A stretch of 64,000 nt of DNA, from positions 186,001 to 250,000 of the forward strand of contig NZ_FNEK01000001.1 in NCBI RefSeq assembly GCF_900099935.1. The letters are read 5' to 3'. Below, piece after piece: positions 8,850-18,169 of this stretch. The first letter of the stretch is position 1; each line of letters opens with the position of its first letter. A program made the translations under genes and the position numbers. The DNA is from Aliiruegeria lutimaris (lineage in GTDB: Bacteria > Pseudomonadota > Alphaproteobacteria > Rhodobacterales > Rhodobacteraceae). The notes below the pieces were generated by a model. The model was not told the origin of the DNA. It ran no database searches and saw nothing but the letters and a program-made list of their open reading frames with translations.

Positions 8850-8911
8850 CCATTCCACCGGCGACGCCGGCAAGGTAGCCTCGGGTTGGAACGATTGCCG
8901 AACCGGAACCG

Positions 8912-9511
8912 ATGGTCGCCTTCAAAACGGAACCGCCCCTTCAGAGTATTCTGCATGCGTTGGCCGACACCATCGGCACACGCGAAAAGGTGCTGCTCGG
9001 CGAGTTGACCGATTCTCTCGGACGGCGGGGATTCGGCCCCGTGATACTGCTGGCTTCCGCGATGATGGTTCTGCCGACCGGCATGGTGCCGGGCGTGCCG
9101 GCCTTCATGGGGGTTATCCTGCTGCTGGCCGGCGGGCAGATGCTCAGCGGGCGGCACGAGCTCTGGCTGCCGCCGAAGATCTACGGAATCGTTCTGCCCG
9201 GACCGGCACTTCGGCGCGGAATCGCACGGGCCGTGCCGCTGGCAGGGCGCTTGTCCCGTTGGCTGCGGCTGCGCTGGCTCTTTCTTGTAAACGGATTTCT
9301 CTCGCGCTGGATGATAGCGCTGATCCTGATCCTGACAAGCGGCGTGATCATCGTCATAGGGGCGATTCCCGGCCTGCCATTCCTGCTCGCTCTGCATTTG
9401 GTCGCCTTCGGCCTCGGCCTGACCGTCGGCGACGGGGTCTTTGTTGCCGCCGGATATGGAATCTTTCTGCCGGCCGCGACGCTGGCCGCGCACCTTTCGG
9501 GCTTTCTATGA
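8912..9511 (+). CDS. ExoD-family membrane protein
   Basis: A 199-residue ExoD-like inner-membrane protein. The first 35 residues are soluble (LHALADTIGTREKVLLGELTD), then FGPVILLASAMMVLPTG, PGVPAFMGVILLLAGG and two or three further hydrophobic segments to the C-terminus, containing GAIPGLPFLLAL. ExoD was first linked to exopolysaccharide production and alkali tolerance in rhizobia, but its biochemical role is not settled. Length and order of segments are normal. The Shine-Dalgarno before 8912 is poor; the next in-frame ATG lies too far inside. Confidence 0.85.
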   Translation: MVAFKTEPPLQSILHALADTIGTREKVLLGELTDSLGRRGFGPVILLASAMMVLPTGMVPGVPAFMGVILLLAGGQMLSGRHELWLPPKIYGIVLPGPALRRGIARAVPLAGRLSRWLRLRWLFLVNGFLSRWMIALILILTSGVIIVIGAIPGLPFLLALHLVAFGLGLTVGDGVFVAAGYGIFLPAATLAAHLSGFL

Positions 9512-9594
9512 GGGGTATTTGCCCCTGATTCTCGAAAAATGTGTGAAATTGCGTGTATTTTGCCCGAGAGATAGCGCTCTCCCCGCCGGTCGCG

Positions 9595-9622
9595 TTGACC
9601 CGGCAGCACCTGTGCGCTAAAC
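9595..9622 (+). promoter_or_regulatory. Possible promoter of the DEAD-box helicase gene
   Basis: TTGACC (9595-9600), 16 bases and CTAAAC (9617-9622) would give a leader of roughly 90 bases before the helicase start. The -35 box is good and the -10 weak. A long leader is common for helicases of this type. Visual prediction only. Confidence 0.3.
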
Positions 9623-9721
9623 GGCCCATGCCCGCGATGCGCGCGAGGCATTCCGCAGGGACGTCCAGATATAACGTCCCAAACATCCGCGACTTCTGCC
9701 CGTCGCCAAGATTGGACGTAC

Positions 9722-11074
9722 ATGACGAAATTTTCCGACCTGAACCTGGACCCGAAGGTCCTCAAAGCCATCGTGGATACTGGCTACGAAACGCCGACTC
9801 CGATTCAGGCCGGGGCGATTCCACCCGCGCTCGAGGGCAAGGACGTGCTGGGCATCGCCCAGACCGGAACAGGCAAGACCGCTTCCTTCACCCTGCCCAT
9901 GATCACGCTGCTCGGCCGTGGCCGCGCCCGTGCCCGGATGCCGCGCAGCCTCGTGCTGGCGCCGACGCGCGAGCTGGCCGCCCAGGTGGCGGAGAATTTC
10001 GACGCATACGCGAAATACACCAAGCTGACCAAAGCGCTGCTGATCGGCGGCGTCTCCTTTGGCGAACAGGACAAGCTGATCGACAAGGGCGTCGATGTGC
10101 TCATCGCGACGCCGGGCCGCCTGCTCGACCATTTCGAGCGCGGCAAGCTGCTCTTGACCGGCGTTCAGGTCATGGTGGTGGACGAGGCCGACCGGATGCT
10201 CGACATGGGGTTCATCCCCGATATCGAGCGCATCTTCCAGCTCACCCCCTTCACCCGCCAGACACTGTTCTTCTCGGCCACCATGCCGCCCGAGATCGAG
10301 CGCATCACCAACACCTTCCTGCATGCGCCGGTCAAGATCGAGGTCGCCCGCCAGGCGACGGCCTCGGAGACGATCACGCAAGGGCTGTGCCAGTTCAAAC
10401 CCTCGCGCCGGGACCGCACCGCGCAGGAGAAGCGCACCATGCTGCGCGAATTGATCAAGCGCGAAGGCGCGGAATGCCGTAACGCGATCATCTTCTGCAA
10501 CCGCAAGGTCGACGTGGATATCGTTGCCAAGTCACTGAAAAAGCACGGGCTGAATGCCGAACCGATCCATGGCGACCTCGAACAATCGCACCGCACGCGG
10601 ACGCTGGACGGTTTCCGCGACGGCTCCATCCTCTTTCTCGTGGCCTCCGACGTGGCCGCGCGTGGCCTCGACATTCCCAATGTGAGCCATGTCTTCAATT
10701 TCGACGTGCCGAACCATGCCGAAGACTACGTGCACCGGATCGGCCGGACCGGACGGGCCGGGCGCGAAGGCCGGGCCTTCACCATCGCCACCCCTGCCGA
10801 CGACAAGCAGCTTGCCGCGGTGGAGAGCCTTCTGGAGCATGAAATCCCGCGCATCGAAGCGCCGGAGCTGCCCAAGCGGGAAATCCGCCCGCGCCGGGGC
10901 GAGGAGCCCCGCGCAGAGCCGGAGGCCAAGCCGGTTCAGGCCGAGGCCAAACCGGAACAGGAAACTGGCCGTCCGCGCCGCACCCGTGGCCGTCGCGGCG
11001 AGCCGCGCGACAACGGCCAGGTCGTTGGCATGGGCGATCACGTGCCGGACTTTATCCTGCGCTCTTTCTCCTGA
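9722..11074 (+). CDS. DEAD-box ATP-dependent RNA helicase (RhlE-like)
   Basis: A 450-residue superfamily 2 RNA helicase. All motifs are present in order: Q motif with TPTPIQ (residues 22-27), AQTGTGKT (47-54), PTRELAAQ, DEADRMLDMGF near 154, SAT near 185, then the second RecA domain with DVAARGLDIP and HRIGRTGRAGREG near 337. The last 80 residues are a disordered tail rich in Arg, Glu and Pro, which in relatives adds RNA affinity. It probably remodels structured RNA during ribosome assembly or decay. The start at 9722 is followed at once by the conserved FSDLNLDPKVLKAI. A hairpin follows the stop. Confidence 0.95.
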   Translation: MTKFSDLNLDPKVLKAIVDTGYETPTPIQAGAIPPALEGKDVLGIAQTGTGKTASFTLPMITLLGRGRARARMPRSLVLAPTRELAAQVAENFDAYAKYTKLTKALLIGGVSFGEQDKLIDKGVDVLIATPGRLLDHFERGKLLLTGVQVMVVDEADRMLDMGFIPDIERIFQLTPFTRQTLFFSATMPPEIERITNTFLHAPVKIEVARQATASETITQGLCQFKPSRRDRTAQEKRTMLRELIKREGAECRNAIIFCNRKVDVDIVAKSLKKHGLNAEPIHGDLEQSHRTRTLDGFRDGSILFLVASDVAARGLDIPNVSHVFNFDVPNHAEDYVHRIGRTGRAGREGRAFTIATPADDKQLAAVESLLEHEIPRIEAPELPKREIRPRRGEEPRAEPEAKPVQAEAKPEQETGRPRRTRGRRGEPRDNGQVVGMGDHVPDFILRSFS

Positions 11075-11096
11075 CCCCGCCTTCTGGGGAAGCAAA

Positions 11097-11124
11097 TCGG
11101 CCTGCGCGACGTCTCGCAGGCCGA
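11097..11124 (+). terminator. Terminator hairpin after the helicase gene
   Basis: Perfect 10-bp stem TCGGCCTGCG (11097-11106) and CGCAGGCCGA (11115-11124) with an 8-base loop, starting 22 bases after the stop codon. No long T-run follows at once (AATGATGGATTTTC), so termination may be partial. Confidence 0.6.
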
Positions 11125-11138
11125 AATGATGGATTTTC

Positions 11139-11174
11139 TCACCAATTCGTGCAATCGAATGGTTAATTTGGTGA
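11139..11174. promoter_or_regulatory. Inverted repeat ahead of the BLUF gene
   Basis: TCACCAA (11139-11145) and TTGGTGA (11168-11174) form 7-bp arms 22 bases apart, ending 16 bases before the BLUF start codon in an AT-rich stretch. It could bind a dimeric regulator or fold over the start region in RNA. No factor is identified. Confidence 0.35.
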
Positions 11175-11190
11175 AAAGATCCAAAATCAC

Positions 11191-11604
11191 ATGCAATGGC
11201 TCGTCTATCTTAGCGAGGCCCGCGTAGGGCCGAAATCGGCGGACGCGGCGCAGATTTATCTAACGGCCCGGAAACGGAACCGGGAGCTTGGACTGACGGG
11301 CTACCTGCACCGGGAAAACGGCTGTTTCCTGCATTATGTCGAGGGGCCTGCAGAGGGGCTCGAGACGCTCTTGGTGAGCCTGCGGCGGGACTGGCGTCAT
11401 CAGAATATGCAAATTTTCGGACGCGGCCCGCTGAAATCCCGCCGTTTTCCCGACTGGGACATGGCCTTCACAGAAACGCCGGATGCCAGCTTTGCAATGT
11501 GGCTTGGCGTCTCGGCCGGAGACGGACCCTGCGCACAAGCGCTTGCCGAAGCCAGCTCCGAAACGGTGCTGGCCTTTTTCGACAGCTTGCGCGATGCGGG
11601 CTAG
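11191..11604 (+). CDS. BLUF-domain protein lacking the key glutamine
   Basis: A 137-residue protein made of one BLUF (flavin blue-light sensor) domain of about 95 residues and a short helical tail. The first strand has LVYLSEA with the Tyr (6) and Ser (8) expected near the flavin. Helix 1 carries ARKRN (Asn30), then LTGYL, and FPDWDMAF (86-93) matches the Trp/Met strand. At the place where photoactive BLUF proteins have F-x-Q-x-LEG, this one reads FLHYVEG, with His48 instead of Gln. That glutamine is required for normal BLUF photochemistry, so light sensing is probably altered or lost. No output domain is attached. It is convergent with rnj. Confidence 0.85.
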   Translation: MQWLVYLSEARVGPKSADAAQIYLTARKRNRELGLTGYLHRENGCFLHYVEGPAEGLETLLVSLRRDWRHQNMQIFGRGPLKSRRFPDWDMAFTETPDASFAMWLGVSAGDGPCAQALAEASSETVLAFFDSLRDAG

Positions 11605-11633
11605 ATCTCCGGCCGCGATGTTTTCGACCTCGA

Positions 11634-13304
11634 TCAGGCCAGCCGCGAAATCACCACCGTAACTTCGGGCTTCTTACCGATCTCCTCGACTGAAACCTGG
11701 CGCACCACGCGGCGCAGGCCGGATTCGAGCTTCTCGTCATCCGTCAGCAGCTTGTCATTAGCCCGCGCAAGAAACTGCGCCGCCTCGGCCTCGACGAGCT
11801 CTACCAGCGGCGCGTTGGAGCGCCCCGTCTCGACAAGGCCCATCGTCTCGGCCCAGGGCTCGCCCAAAGGTTCGTCCTCTTCGTCGAGGATGACGTTCAG
11901 CATGACATGGCCGTTGAGCGCCATGCGGATCCGGTCGCGCACGACACCATCCAGCGCACCGACCTTCTGCGCGCCGTCGAGATAAACGCGCCCCGTCTCC
12001 ACGTGTTCGCAAACAACAGGGTACTCCCCGGTCAGGTCGAGCATCGTGCCATTGGTGGCGACCTTGGAAGTGATCCCCTTGGCCTCGCCCGCCTCGGCAT
12101 GGCGGCGGAGCATGCGGTGTTCGCCATGCATCGGGATCAGCATCTGCGGCCGCATCAGCTCATGCACCGCCTCAAGGTCCGGCCGATTGGCGTGGCCGGA
12201 GACATGGTAGAGCGAGGAGGAATCGTCGACCACGTTCACGCCCATTTCCGAAAACGCATTCACGTTGCGCAGAACGCCCCGCTCGTTGCCGGGAATGGTC
12301 TTGGAGGAGAACAGGAACGTATCGCCCTCGGCCAGTTCCAGCCCGAGATATTTCCCCCGCGAGAGCTGCGCGGTGGCCGCGCGGCGTTCGCCCTGGCTAC
12401 CGGTCACGATCAGCATCAGGTTCTCGCGCGGAATATCCTCGGCCTCTTCGTGGCTGATCACCGGCGGGAAATCGGTCAGCACGCCGGTCTCCACCGACGC
12501 CTGCACCATGCGCAGCATCGCACGGCCCATGAGGCAGACCGAGCGCCCCGCCTCTCGGCCCGCTTCGGCCAGCGTCTTCACCCGCGCCACGTTGGAGGCA
12601 AAGGTGGTAGCGACGAACATGCCGGAGCTTTGCAACACCAGGTCGCGGATATTGTTGGTCAATGTCGATTCCGAGCGGCCCGGATTTTCGACGTGAACAT
12701 TGGTCGAGTCGCAGACCAGCGCCTTGATGCCGTCCGCGGCGATGTCATGCCAAAGCTCGGCATCGAAGGGTTCGCCCACGACCGGCGCGCCATCGAGCTT
12801 GAAATCGCCGGTATGGACGATGCGGCCCACCGGCGTGTCGATCACCAGCGCCGAGCTTTCCGGGATGGAATGGGAAACCGGCAGGAAGGAAATCTGGAAC
12901 GGCCCGGCTTCGATCGTCTCCGGGAAGGCCTCGACGACATGGACCTGCTCGGGATCGTTGCCCCGCTCCTCCATCTTGCGTTGAGCCAGATGGCCGGTGA
13001 ACCGCCGGCAATAGACCGGCGCGCGCAGATCCCGCCAGAAATGGCCAATACCGCCGATATGATCCTCGTGACCATGGGTAATAAGGATGGCTTCCAGCCG
13101 GACGGCCCGCTCGATCAGCCAGGACATGTCCGGAAAGATCAGGTCAACGCCGGGGGTTGTCTCCATGTCGGGGAAAGTCACGCCGAGGTCCACCAAAATC
13201 AGGCGTTCCTTGCCGGGCTTTCCCCAGCCATAGACATAGGCATTCATGCCCACCTCGCCGGCCCCGCCCAAAGGCAGGTAGATCAGTCGTTCCGCACCGC
13301 TCAT
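11634..13304 (-). CDS. rnj: Ribonuclease J
   Basis: A 556-residue metallo-beta-lactamase/beta-CASP ribonuclease with endo- and 5'-exonuclease activity in mRNA decay and rRNA maturation. The zinc motif HGHEDHIGG (from residue 77) is intact, GDFKLDG carries the later Asp ligand, and SGHANRPDLE lies in the beta-CASP part. A C-terminal domain follows from about residue 450. The start (MSGAERLIYLPLGGAGEVGMN) is the family N-terminus. It begins directly after the coaX stop with no spacer, so the two are translated together. The block birA-coaX-rnj after nuoN is a familiar arrangement in Rhodobacterales. Confidence 0.95.
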   Translation of the reverse strand: MSGAERLIYLPLGGAGEVGMNAYVYGWGKPGKERLILVDLGVTFPDMETTPGVDLIFPDMSWLIERAVRLEAILITHGHEDHIGGIGHFWRDLRAPVYCRRFTGHLAQRKMEERGNDPEQVHVVEAFPETIEAGPFQISFLPVSHSIPESSALVIDTPVGRIVHTGDFKLDGAPVVGEPFDAELWHDIAADGIKALVCDSTNVHVENPGRSESTLTNNIRDLVLQSSGMFVATTFASNVARVKTLAEAGREAGRSVCLMGRAMLRMVQASVETGVLTDFPPVISHEEAEDIPRENLMLIVTGSQGERRAATAQLSRGKYLGLELAEGDTFLFSSKTIPGNERGVLRNVNAFSEMGVNVVDDSSSLYHVSGHANRPDLEAVHELMRPQMLIPMHGEHRMLRRHAEAGEAKGITSKVATNGTMLDLTGEYPVVCEHVETGRVYLDGAQKVGALDGVVRDRIRMALNGHVMLNVILDEEDEPLGEPWAETMGLVETGRSNAPLVELVEAEAAQFLARANDKLLTDDEKLESGLRRVVRQVSVEEIGKKPEVTVVISRLA

Positions 13305-14078
13305 TTACTGGTTTTCCTTATTGTAGCGATGGATGACCGTCAGGCCGTGCATCGTCAAATCATCTTCAATCACGTCAAACAGTACATCGCCCTGGCTGAA
13401 CAGAGGTGCAAGCCCCCCGGTGCCGATGATCTTCATCGGACGCTCACGCTCCTCCAGGATCCTGTCACAAACGCCCCGGACAAGCCCGACATACCCCCAG
13501 AACACACCGGATTGCATACAGGCGACCGTATTCGTTCCTATCACATGCTCTGGCTTGGTGATATCGACATGCGGCAGCGCCGCGGCCGCAAGGTGCAGCG
13601 CCTCCAGCGACAGGTTCACCCCCGGCGCGATGACGCCGCCGATATAGGCCCCGTCCTTGGACACCACGTCGAACGTCGTCGCGGTGCCGAAATCCACCAC
13701 CACGAGGTCGCCACCATGCCGGTCGAAGGCGCCGGCGGTGTTCACGAGCCTGTCGGGACCGACCTGAGCGGAACGGTCCACCCGCGGCGGGTTCGGCAGC
13801 AGGCAGTCTGGCTTGCCGACCACGAGCGGACGACAGTTGAAATAGCGATCCGCCAGGACACGAAGGTTGAAAACCACGCGCGGCACGGTCGAGGAGATGA
13901 TCACCTCGTCGATTTTTACGTCGAGCCCGTGATGTTGCATGAGCGTCGAGAACCAGACGAAATACTGGTCCGCCGTTCGTTGGTGCTCAGTCGCCGTGCG
14001 CAGCATGGTCAGGAATTTCTCACCATCCCAGACGGCGAAGACGGTGTTGGTGTTGCCGGTATCGATGCACAGAAGCAT
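13305..14078 (-). CDS. coaX: Type III pantothenate kinase
   Basis: A 257-residue CoaX protein of the ASKHA fold, which phosphorylates pantothenate in the first step of coenzyme A synthesis. The N-terminal phosphate loop reads CIDTGNTNT (residues 4-12); VVDFGTATTFD and GGVIAPGVNLSLEAL are the second phosphate and pantothenate motifs. TGGLAPLF near the C-terminus is the adenosine motif. Length is normal. It lies between birA (224 bases upstream, with half repeat 14152-14176 in the gap) and rnj, which starts at the next base. Confidence 0.95.
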   Translation of the reverse strand: MLLCIDTGNTNTVFAVWDGEKFLTMLRTATEHQRTADQYFVWFSTLMQHHGLDVKIDEVIISSTVPRVVFNLRVLADRYFNCRPLVVGKPDCLLPNPPRVDRSAQVGPDRLVNTAGAFDRHGGDLVVVDFGTATTFDVVSKDGAYIGGVIAPGVNLSLEALHLAAAALPHVDITKPEHVIGTNTVACMQSGVFWGYVGLVRGVCDRILEERERPMKIIGTGGLAPLFSQGDVLFDVIEDDLTMHGLTVIHRYNKENQ

Positions 14079-14151
14079 GGGCTGAGCCTATCGAGCTGGG
14101 GATGAGTAAGACGAGACGCGGGAAAGCCACGCACCGTTGAAGCGGCCGGAC

Positions 14152-14176
14152 GGGGGGTGCTCCCCCCGGAGTATTT
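14152..14176. repeat. Half copy (module Y) of the hairpin repeat
   Basis: GGGGGG-TGCT-CCCCCC (14152-14167) followed by GGAGTATTTC, matching module Y of the composite repeat without its partner module X. It lies in the birA-coaX gap of 224 bases; the rest of that gap shows no gene. Confidence 0.65.
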
Positions 14177-14302
14177 CGACCAGGAAGACGGTGGAGTGCT
14201 TTTTGGCACAAATACTGCCGTCGAAGGCGCGACCCGCAGGATCATAACGCCGAATACGCTTCGAATTATCCCTGTTCCTCGGCACGGTTGCCCCTCCTCT
14301 CG

Positions 14303-15067
14303 TCAAAAGAAAATATCTGCTGCGGGTATGGTACGCTGCTCCGTCGCGTTCCGCAGGACGATATTGCCATGATCGTCGATGGTCTCGAAGGTACCAGAGA
14401 TTTCTTCCGCAGCCGTCCGGGCCGTGACGACCTCACCGAGGCGTGCGGCCCGCGACAGCCAGGCTTCGCGGACCGGTGCGAAACCATAGGTCGATAGTTG
14501 AAGTTCGTGGCGTGCATAGGCAGGGGCCAGCGCGTTCAGGAAATCCAACGGGTCAACCGAAAGGCCGGTCTCGGCAGCCAGGGAAACGGGCCGCAAGGCG
14601 CGCGTTTCGAGCTGCGCCGCAGCCGGCGCGGCGACGAGATTCACGCCAATGCCAATGGAAAGGAAGGAGACATCCCCCCCCTGGCCGGCGGATTCGAGCA
14701 GGATTCCGGCCACCTTGCCGCCATTGAGCAGCACGTCATTGGGCCATTTGAGCGCAAAGGGTTCAGTCCGGCCTGTCGTTGCCACGAAGGCATCGAAGAG
14801 GGCCAGCGAGGCGGTGAAGCTCCGCAGCGCGGCAAGACCCGCCCCAAGCGCGGGACGCATCACCAACGTCGCTGCGAAGTTTCCCTTGGGGTTGACCCAT
14901 TCCCGGCCACGGCGGCCACGTGCGGCGGTCTGGTTGAATGCGAGGATCCAGGTCGGGCCAGAGAGCTCTGGCACCCTGCGTTGTGCCTCGGCCATGGTGC
15001 TGTCAGTTTCCGGCAGGATGACGCGATCATAGCCGGTCGGCCAATCCGTCGGGAGGGTAGTGGTCAT
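14303..15067 (-). CDS. birA: Biotin--[acetyl-CoA-carboxylase] ligase
   Basis: A 254-residue biotin protein ligase, which makes biotinyl-AMP and attaches biotin to the lysine of carboxyl carrier domains. The catalytic domain shows ETDSTMAEAQR, the biotin loop GRRGREWVNPKGNF (residues 51-64) and KWPNDVLLNGGKVAGILLE near 108, then a small C-terminal SH3-like domain. It lacks the N-terminal winged-helix of E. coli BirA, so it should not be a repressor. A biotin carboxylase client (methylcrotonyl-CoA carboxylase) is encoded elsewhere in this window. It follows nuoN, separated by a strong hairpin. Confidence 0.93.
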   Translation of the reverse strand: MTTTLPTDWPTGYDRVILPETDSTMAEAQRRVPELSGPTWILAFNQTAARGRRGREWVNPKGNFAATLVMRPALGAGLAALRSFTASLALFDAFVATTGRTEPFALKWPNDVLLNGGKVAGILLESAGQGGDVSFLSIGIGVNLVAAPAAAQLETRALRPVSLAAETGLSVDPLDFLNALAPAYARHELQLSTYGFAPVREAWLSRAARLGEVVTARTAAEEISGTFETIDDHGNIVLRNATEQRTIPAADIFF

Positions 15068-15120
15068 GGGGCCATCCCCTTCGCTGCGTCGGGAACAGGC
15101 GCGGCTGCTCCTAAAGGAAC

Positions 15121-15143
15121 GGCCCGGGCTCAGCGCCCGGGCC
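15121..15143 (-). terminator. Hairpin after nuoN
   Basis: Perfect 9-bp GC stem GGCCCGGGC (15121-15129) and GCCCGGGCC (15135-15143) with a 5-base loop, 23 bases after the nuoN stop codon. On the minus strand it is followed by GTTCCTTTAGG. It marks a likely end or attenuation point of the nuo transcript before birA. Confidence 0.6.
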
Positions 15144-15166
15144 GGAATTCGGGGCCTTTGCGCGGA

Positions 15167-16612
15167 TCAGTTGATCACGAGCGAGGCGGCGGCATTGGCG
15201 GCCAGACCGTCGATGCCGAAGAGGTTGATCACGCCCAGCACCATGATCGCGGCGCAGGCCATGAGCACGGACCACTGGATCGGGGACATGGTGCCGTCGA
15301 TCTGATCGGCCTCGTCGGAGCCGAAATACATGTAGTAGACGATCCGCAGGTAGTAGAAGGCCGATATGACGGAGGCGATGGCGCCGGCCACGGCGAGCCA
15401 GACCAGGCCCGCGTCCAGCGCGGCCATCAGCACGGCGAACTTGCCGAAGAAGCCCACCAGCGGCGGCACACCGGCCAGCGAGAAGAGCAGCACCAGCATC
15501 GCCAGCGCCTTCACCGGCTCTTTCTTGGAGAGCATGTTCAGGCTGTCGATCCGGGTGATGTGCTGCCCGTCGCGTTCCATCGACAGGATGAAGGCGAAGG
15601 TACCGATATTCATGGTGACATAGATCGCCATGTAGATCAGCATCGCGCTCACGCCGGTCTGCGTGCCGGCGGCAAGGCCGATCAACGCGAAGCCCATATG
15701 CGAGATCGACGAGTAGGCCATCAGCCGCTTGATGTCGCGCTGGCCGATCCCGGCGATGGCGCCGAGGATGACCGAGAGCACCGCCATCAGCGCCACGATC
15801 TGCTGCCAGTCGGCGACGGCATTGCCGAAGGCATCGTGCATCGCGCGGGCAAACATCGCCATGGCGGCCATCTTGGGCGCGGAGGCGAAGAAGGCCGTTA
15901 CCGGGGTCGGCGAACCTTCGTAGACATCGGGTGTCCACATATGGAAGGGGACGGCGGACACCTTGAAGGCGAGGCCCGAGATGATGAAGGTCAGGCCGAG
16001 CAGCAGGCCGAAGCCGACATGGCCATCGGTCGCGGCGGCGAAGATATCCTTGAACACGGTCGAGCCGGCATAGCCATAGGCGAGCGAGGAGCCGTAGAGC
16101 AGCAGGCCCGAAGAAAGCGCGCCGAGGATGAAGTATTTCATGCCCGCTTCGGTGGAGCGCAGGCTGTCGCGGCGGATCGAGGCGAGCACGTAGAGCGAGA
16201 GCGATTGCAACTCGAGGCCCATGTAGAGTGCGATCAGGTCGCCAGCGGAGATCATGACCATCATGCCGACTGTCGAGAGCACGATGAGGATCGGGTATTC
16301 GAAGACCAGCGCGCCGCGGCGACTGAAGAAGCCCTCGGAGAGGATCAGCACGAAACCGGAGGCCAGAAGCAACGTCACCTTGGCGAAGCGGCCAAAGGCG
16401 TCATCGACGAACATGCCGCTGAAGGCGACGCGGGTTTCGCCGCCCGAGAGCATGATCCAGATCGCCGTGGCGATGACCACCGCCGCCGAGATCCAGGTCA
16501 GCAGCGAAGCCACCTTGTCCTTGCCGGTCCAGACCGCCACGAGCAGCGCTACCATGGCATAGAGCGCGAGGAAGATCTCGGGCAGGATGATTGCGAGGTC
16601 GGAAGAACTCAT
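15167..16612 (-). CDS. nuoN: NADH-quinone oxidoreductase subunit N
   Basis: A 481-residue antiporter-like membrane subunit of complex I, one of three that move protons in the membrane arm. It is almost wholly hydrophobic, with some 14 membrane segments. Family marks include the [20 protein letters not shown] segment carrying the Glu of helix 5, [18 protein letters not shown], the broken-helix lysine region, and [18 protein letters not shown]. It follows nuoM with 2 bases between. Length is normal for alphaproteobacteria. Confidence 0.97.
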   Translation of the reverse strand: MSSSDLAIILPEIFLALYAMVALLVAVWTGKDKVASLLTWISAAVVIATAIWIMLSGGETRVAFSGMFVDDAFGRFAKVTLLLASGFVLILSEGFFSRRGALVFEYPILIVLSTVGMMVMISAGDLIALYMGLELQSLSLYVLASIRRDSLRSTEAGMKYFILGALSSGLLLYGSSLAYGYAGSTVFKDIFAAATDGHVGFGLLLGLTFIISGLAFKVSAVPFHMWTPDVYEGSPTPVTAFFASAPKMAAMAMFARAMHDAFGNAVADWQQIVALMAVLSVILGAIAGIGQRDIKRLMAYSSISHMGFALIGLAAGTQTGVSAMLIYMAIYVTMNIGTFAFILSMERDGQHITRIDSLNMLSKKEPVKALAMLVLLFSLAGVPPLVGFFGKFAVLMAALDAGLVWLAVAGAIASVISAFYYLRIVYYMYFGSDEADQIDGTMSPIQWSVLMACAAIMVLGVINLFGIDGLAANAAASLVIN

Positions 16613-16614
16613 CG

Positions 16615-18165
16615 TCAGTGGTCTCCAGCCGAGGCCAGCTCGGTCGCCGGCGCATAGTCGTTCAGGGCAACTTCGTAGTTACCGATAAGGGCCTCCACGG
16701 AGGGGCCGATAATGTCGGTGACCAGCGCCGGGTAGACCCCCAGCAGCAGGGTCATGACCACGAGCGGGGCAAAGATCGCCTTCTCGCGCTTGTCCATGTC
16801 CTTTATGGACTTGAGGCTCTCCTTGATCAGCTGGCCCAGCATGACCCGGCGATAGAGCCAGAGCCCGTAGCAGGCCGAGAAGATCACACCCGAGGTCGCT
16901 ACAACCGCCACCCAGGTATTGACCTGGAAGATGGCCATCAACGTCAGGAACTCGCCGACGAAGCCCGAGGTGCCGGGCAGGCCGACATTGGCCATGGTAA
17001 AGAGCATGAAGATCAGCGCGTAGACCGGCATCCGCTCCATCAGGCCGCCATAGGCTGCGATATCGCGGGTATGCATCCGGTCATAGACCACGCCGACAAC
17101 AAGGAAGAGCGCGGCGGAGACGAAGCCGTGGCTGATCATCTGGAAGATCGCGCCGTCGAGCCCCTGCTGGTTTACCGTGAAGATGCCCATGGTGACATAG
17201 CCCATATGGGCGACAGAGCTGTAGGCGATGAGCTTCTTCATGTCCTCCTGCGCCATGGCGACGAGCGAGGCGTAGACGATGGCGATGGCCGACATCCAGA
17301 GCACGAAGGTGGACATCACCTCGGATCCGACCGGGAACATCGGCAGGCTGAACCGCAGGAAGCCGTAGCCGCCCATTTTCAACAGCACCGCGGCCAGGAT
17401 GACCGAACCGGCGGTCGGTGCCTGCACGTGCGCGTCCGGCAACCAGGTATGGACCGGCCACATTGGCATCTTCACCGCGAAGGAGGCGAAGAAGGCGAGG
17501 AAGAGGAGCGTCTGAAGCCCGCCGACGACCTGGATCCCGAGGACGGGGAAGGTCTCGGAGGCGAAGGTGTGGTTCATCAGCGTCGGAATGTCGGTCGTGC
17601 CGGCATCGACATACATCGCGATCATCGCCACCAGCATCAGCAGCGAGCCGAGGAAGGTGTAGAGGAAGAACTTGAAGGCCGCGTAGATGCGTTCCTTGCC
17701 ACCCCAGATGCCGATGATAAGGAACATCGGGATCAGGCCTGCCTCGAAGAAGAGATAGAAGAGCACCAGGTCCAGAGCGGTGAAGACGCCGAGCATCAGC
17801 GTTTCCAGCATCAGGAAGGCGATCATGTATTCCTTCACCCGCGTGGTGACGCCCCAGCAGGCGCCAATGGTCAGTGGCATCAGGAAGGTCGTCAGCATCA
17901 CGAAGAGGATCGAGATGCCGTCCACGCCCATCTTGTATTTCAGCCCCAGCAGCCACTCGCGGTCTTCGACGAACTGAAAGCCCGTGTCGGTGGAGTCGAA
18001 GCCGAAGAAGAGGAAGAGCGAGATGAAGAGCGTCGCGGAGGTCGCGATCAGTGCCAGCCACTTGGCATTGCGCTGCGCGGCCTCATCCTCGCCGCGCAGG
18101 AAGAGCGCGAGGATCAGCGCCGCGATCAGCGGCAGGAAGATGATGATGGAGATCAGGTTCTGCAT
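16615..18165 (-). CDS. nuoM: NADH-quinone oxidoreductase subunit M
   Basis: A 516-residue antiporter-like subunit of complex I. The start is the ATG at 18165 ([17 protein letters not shown]) after GGGGAACTG; a TTG six codons upstream is less likely. Typical segments are [18 protein letters not shown] with the conserved Glu, [31 protein letters not shown] and [13 protein letters not shown]. The gene lies 4 bases after nuoL and 2 before nuoN. Confidence 0.97.
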   Translation of the reverse strand: MQNLISIIIFLPLIAALILALFLRGEDEAAQRNAKWLALIATSATLFISLFLFFGFDSTDTGFQFVEDREWLLGLKYKMGVDGISILFVMLTTFLMPLTIGACWGVTTRVKEYMIAFLMLETLMLGVFTALDLVLFYLFFEAGLIPMFLIIGIWGGKERIYAAFKFFLYTFLGSLLMLVAMIAMYVDAGTTDIPTLMNHTFASETFPVLGIQVVGGLQTLLFLAFFASFAVKMPMWPVHTWLPDAHVQAPTAGSVILAAVLLKMGGYGFLRFSLPMFPVGSEVMSTFVLWMSAIAIVYASLVAMAQEDMKKLIAYSSVAHMGYVTMGIFTVNQQGLDGAIFQMISHGFVSAALFLVVGVVYDRMHTRDIAAYGGLMERMPVYALIFMLFTMANVGLPGTSGFVGEFLTLMAIFQVNTWVAVVATSGVIFSACYGLWLYRRVMLGQLIKESLKSIKDMDKREKAIFAPLVVMTLLLGVYPALVTDIIGPSVEALIGNYEVALNDYAPATELASAGDH

Positions 18166-18169
18166 TGTC

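Noticed and set aside
11207-11250. Photoactive BLUF protein with normal switch
   Set aside because: The strand that should hold Gln has His48, so I do not call it a functional blue-light sensor.
11907-16657. Long plus-strand frames opposite rnj, coaX, birA and nuoN (for example 11907-14105 and 14498-16657)
   Set aside because: They mirror well-supported genes on the minus strand and show the same low-complexity composition; no recognisable protein.
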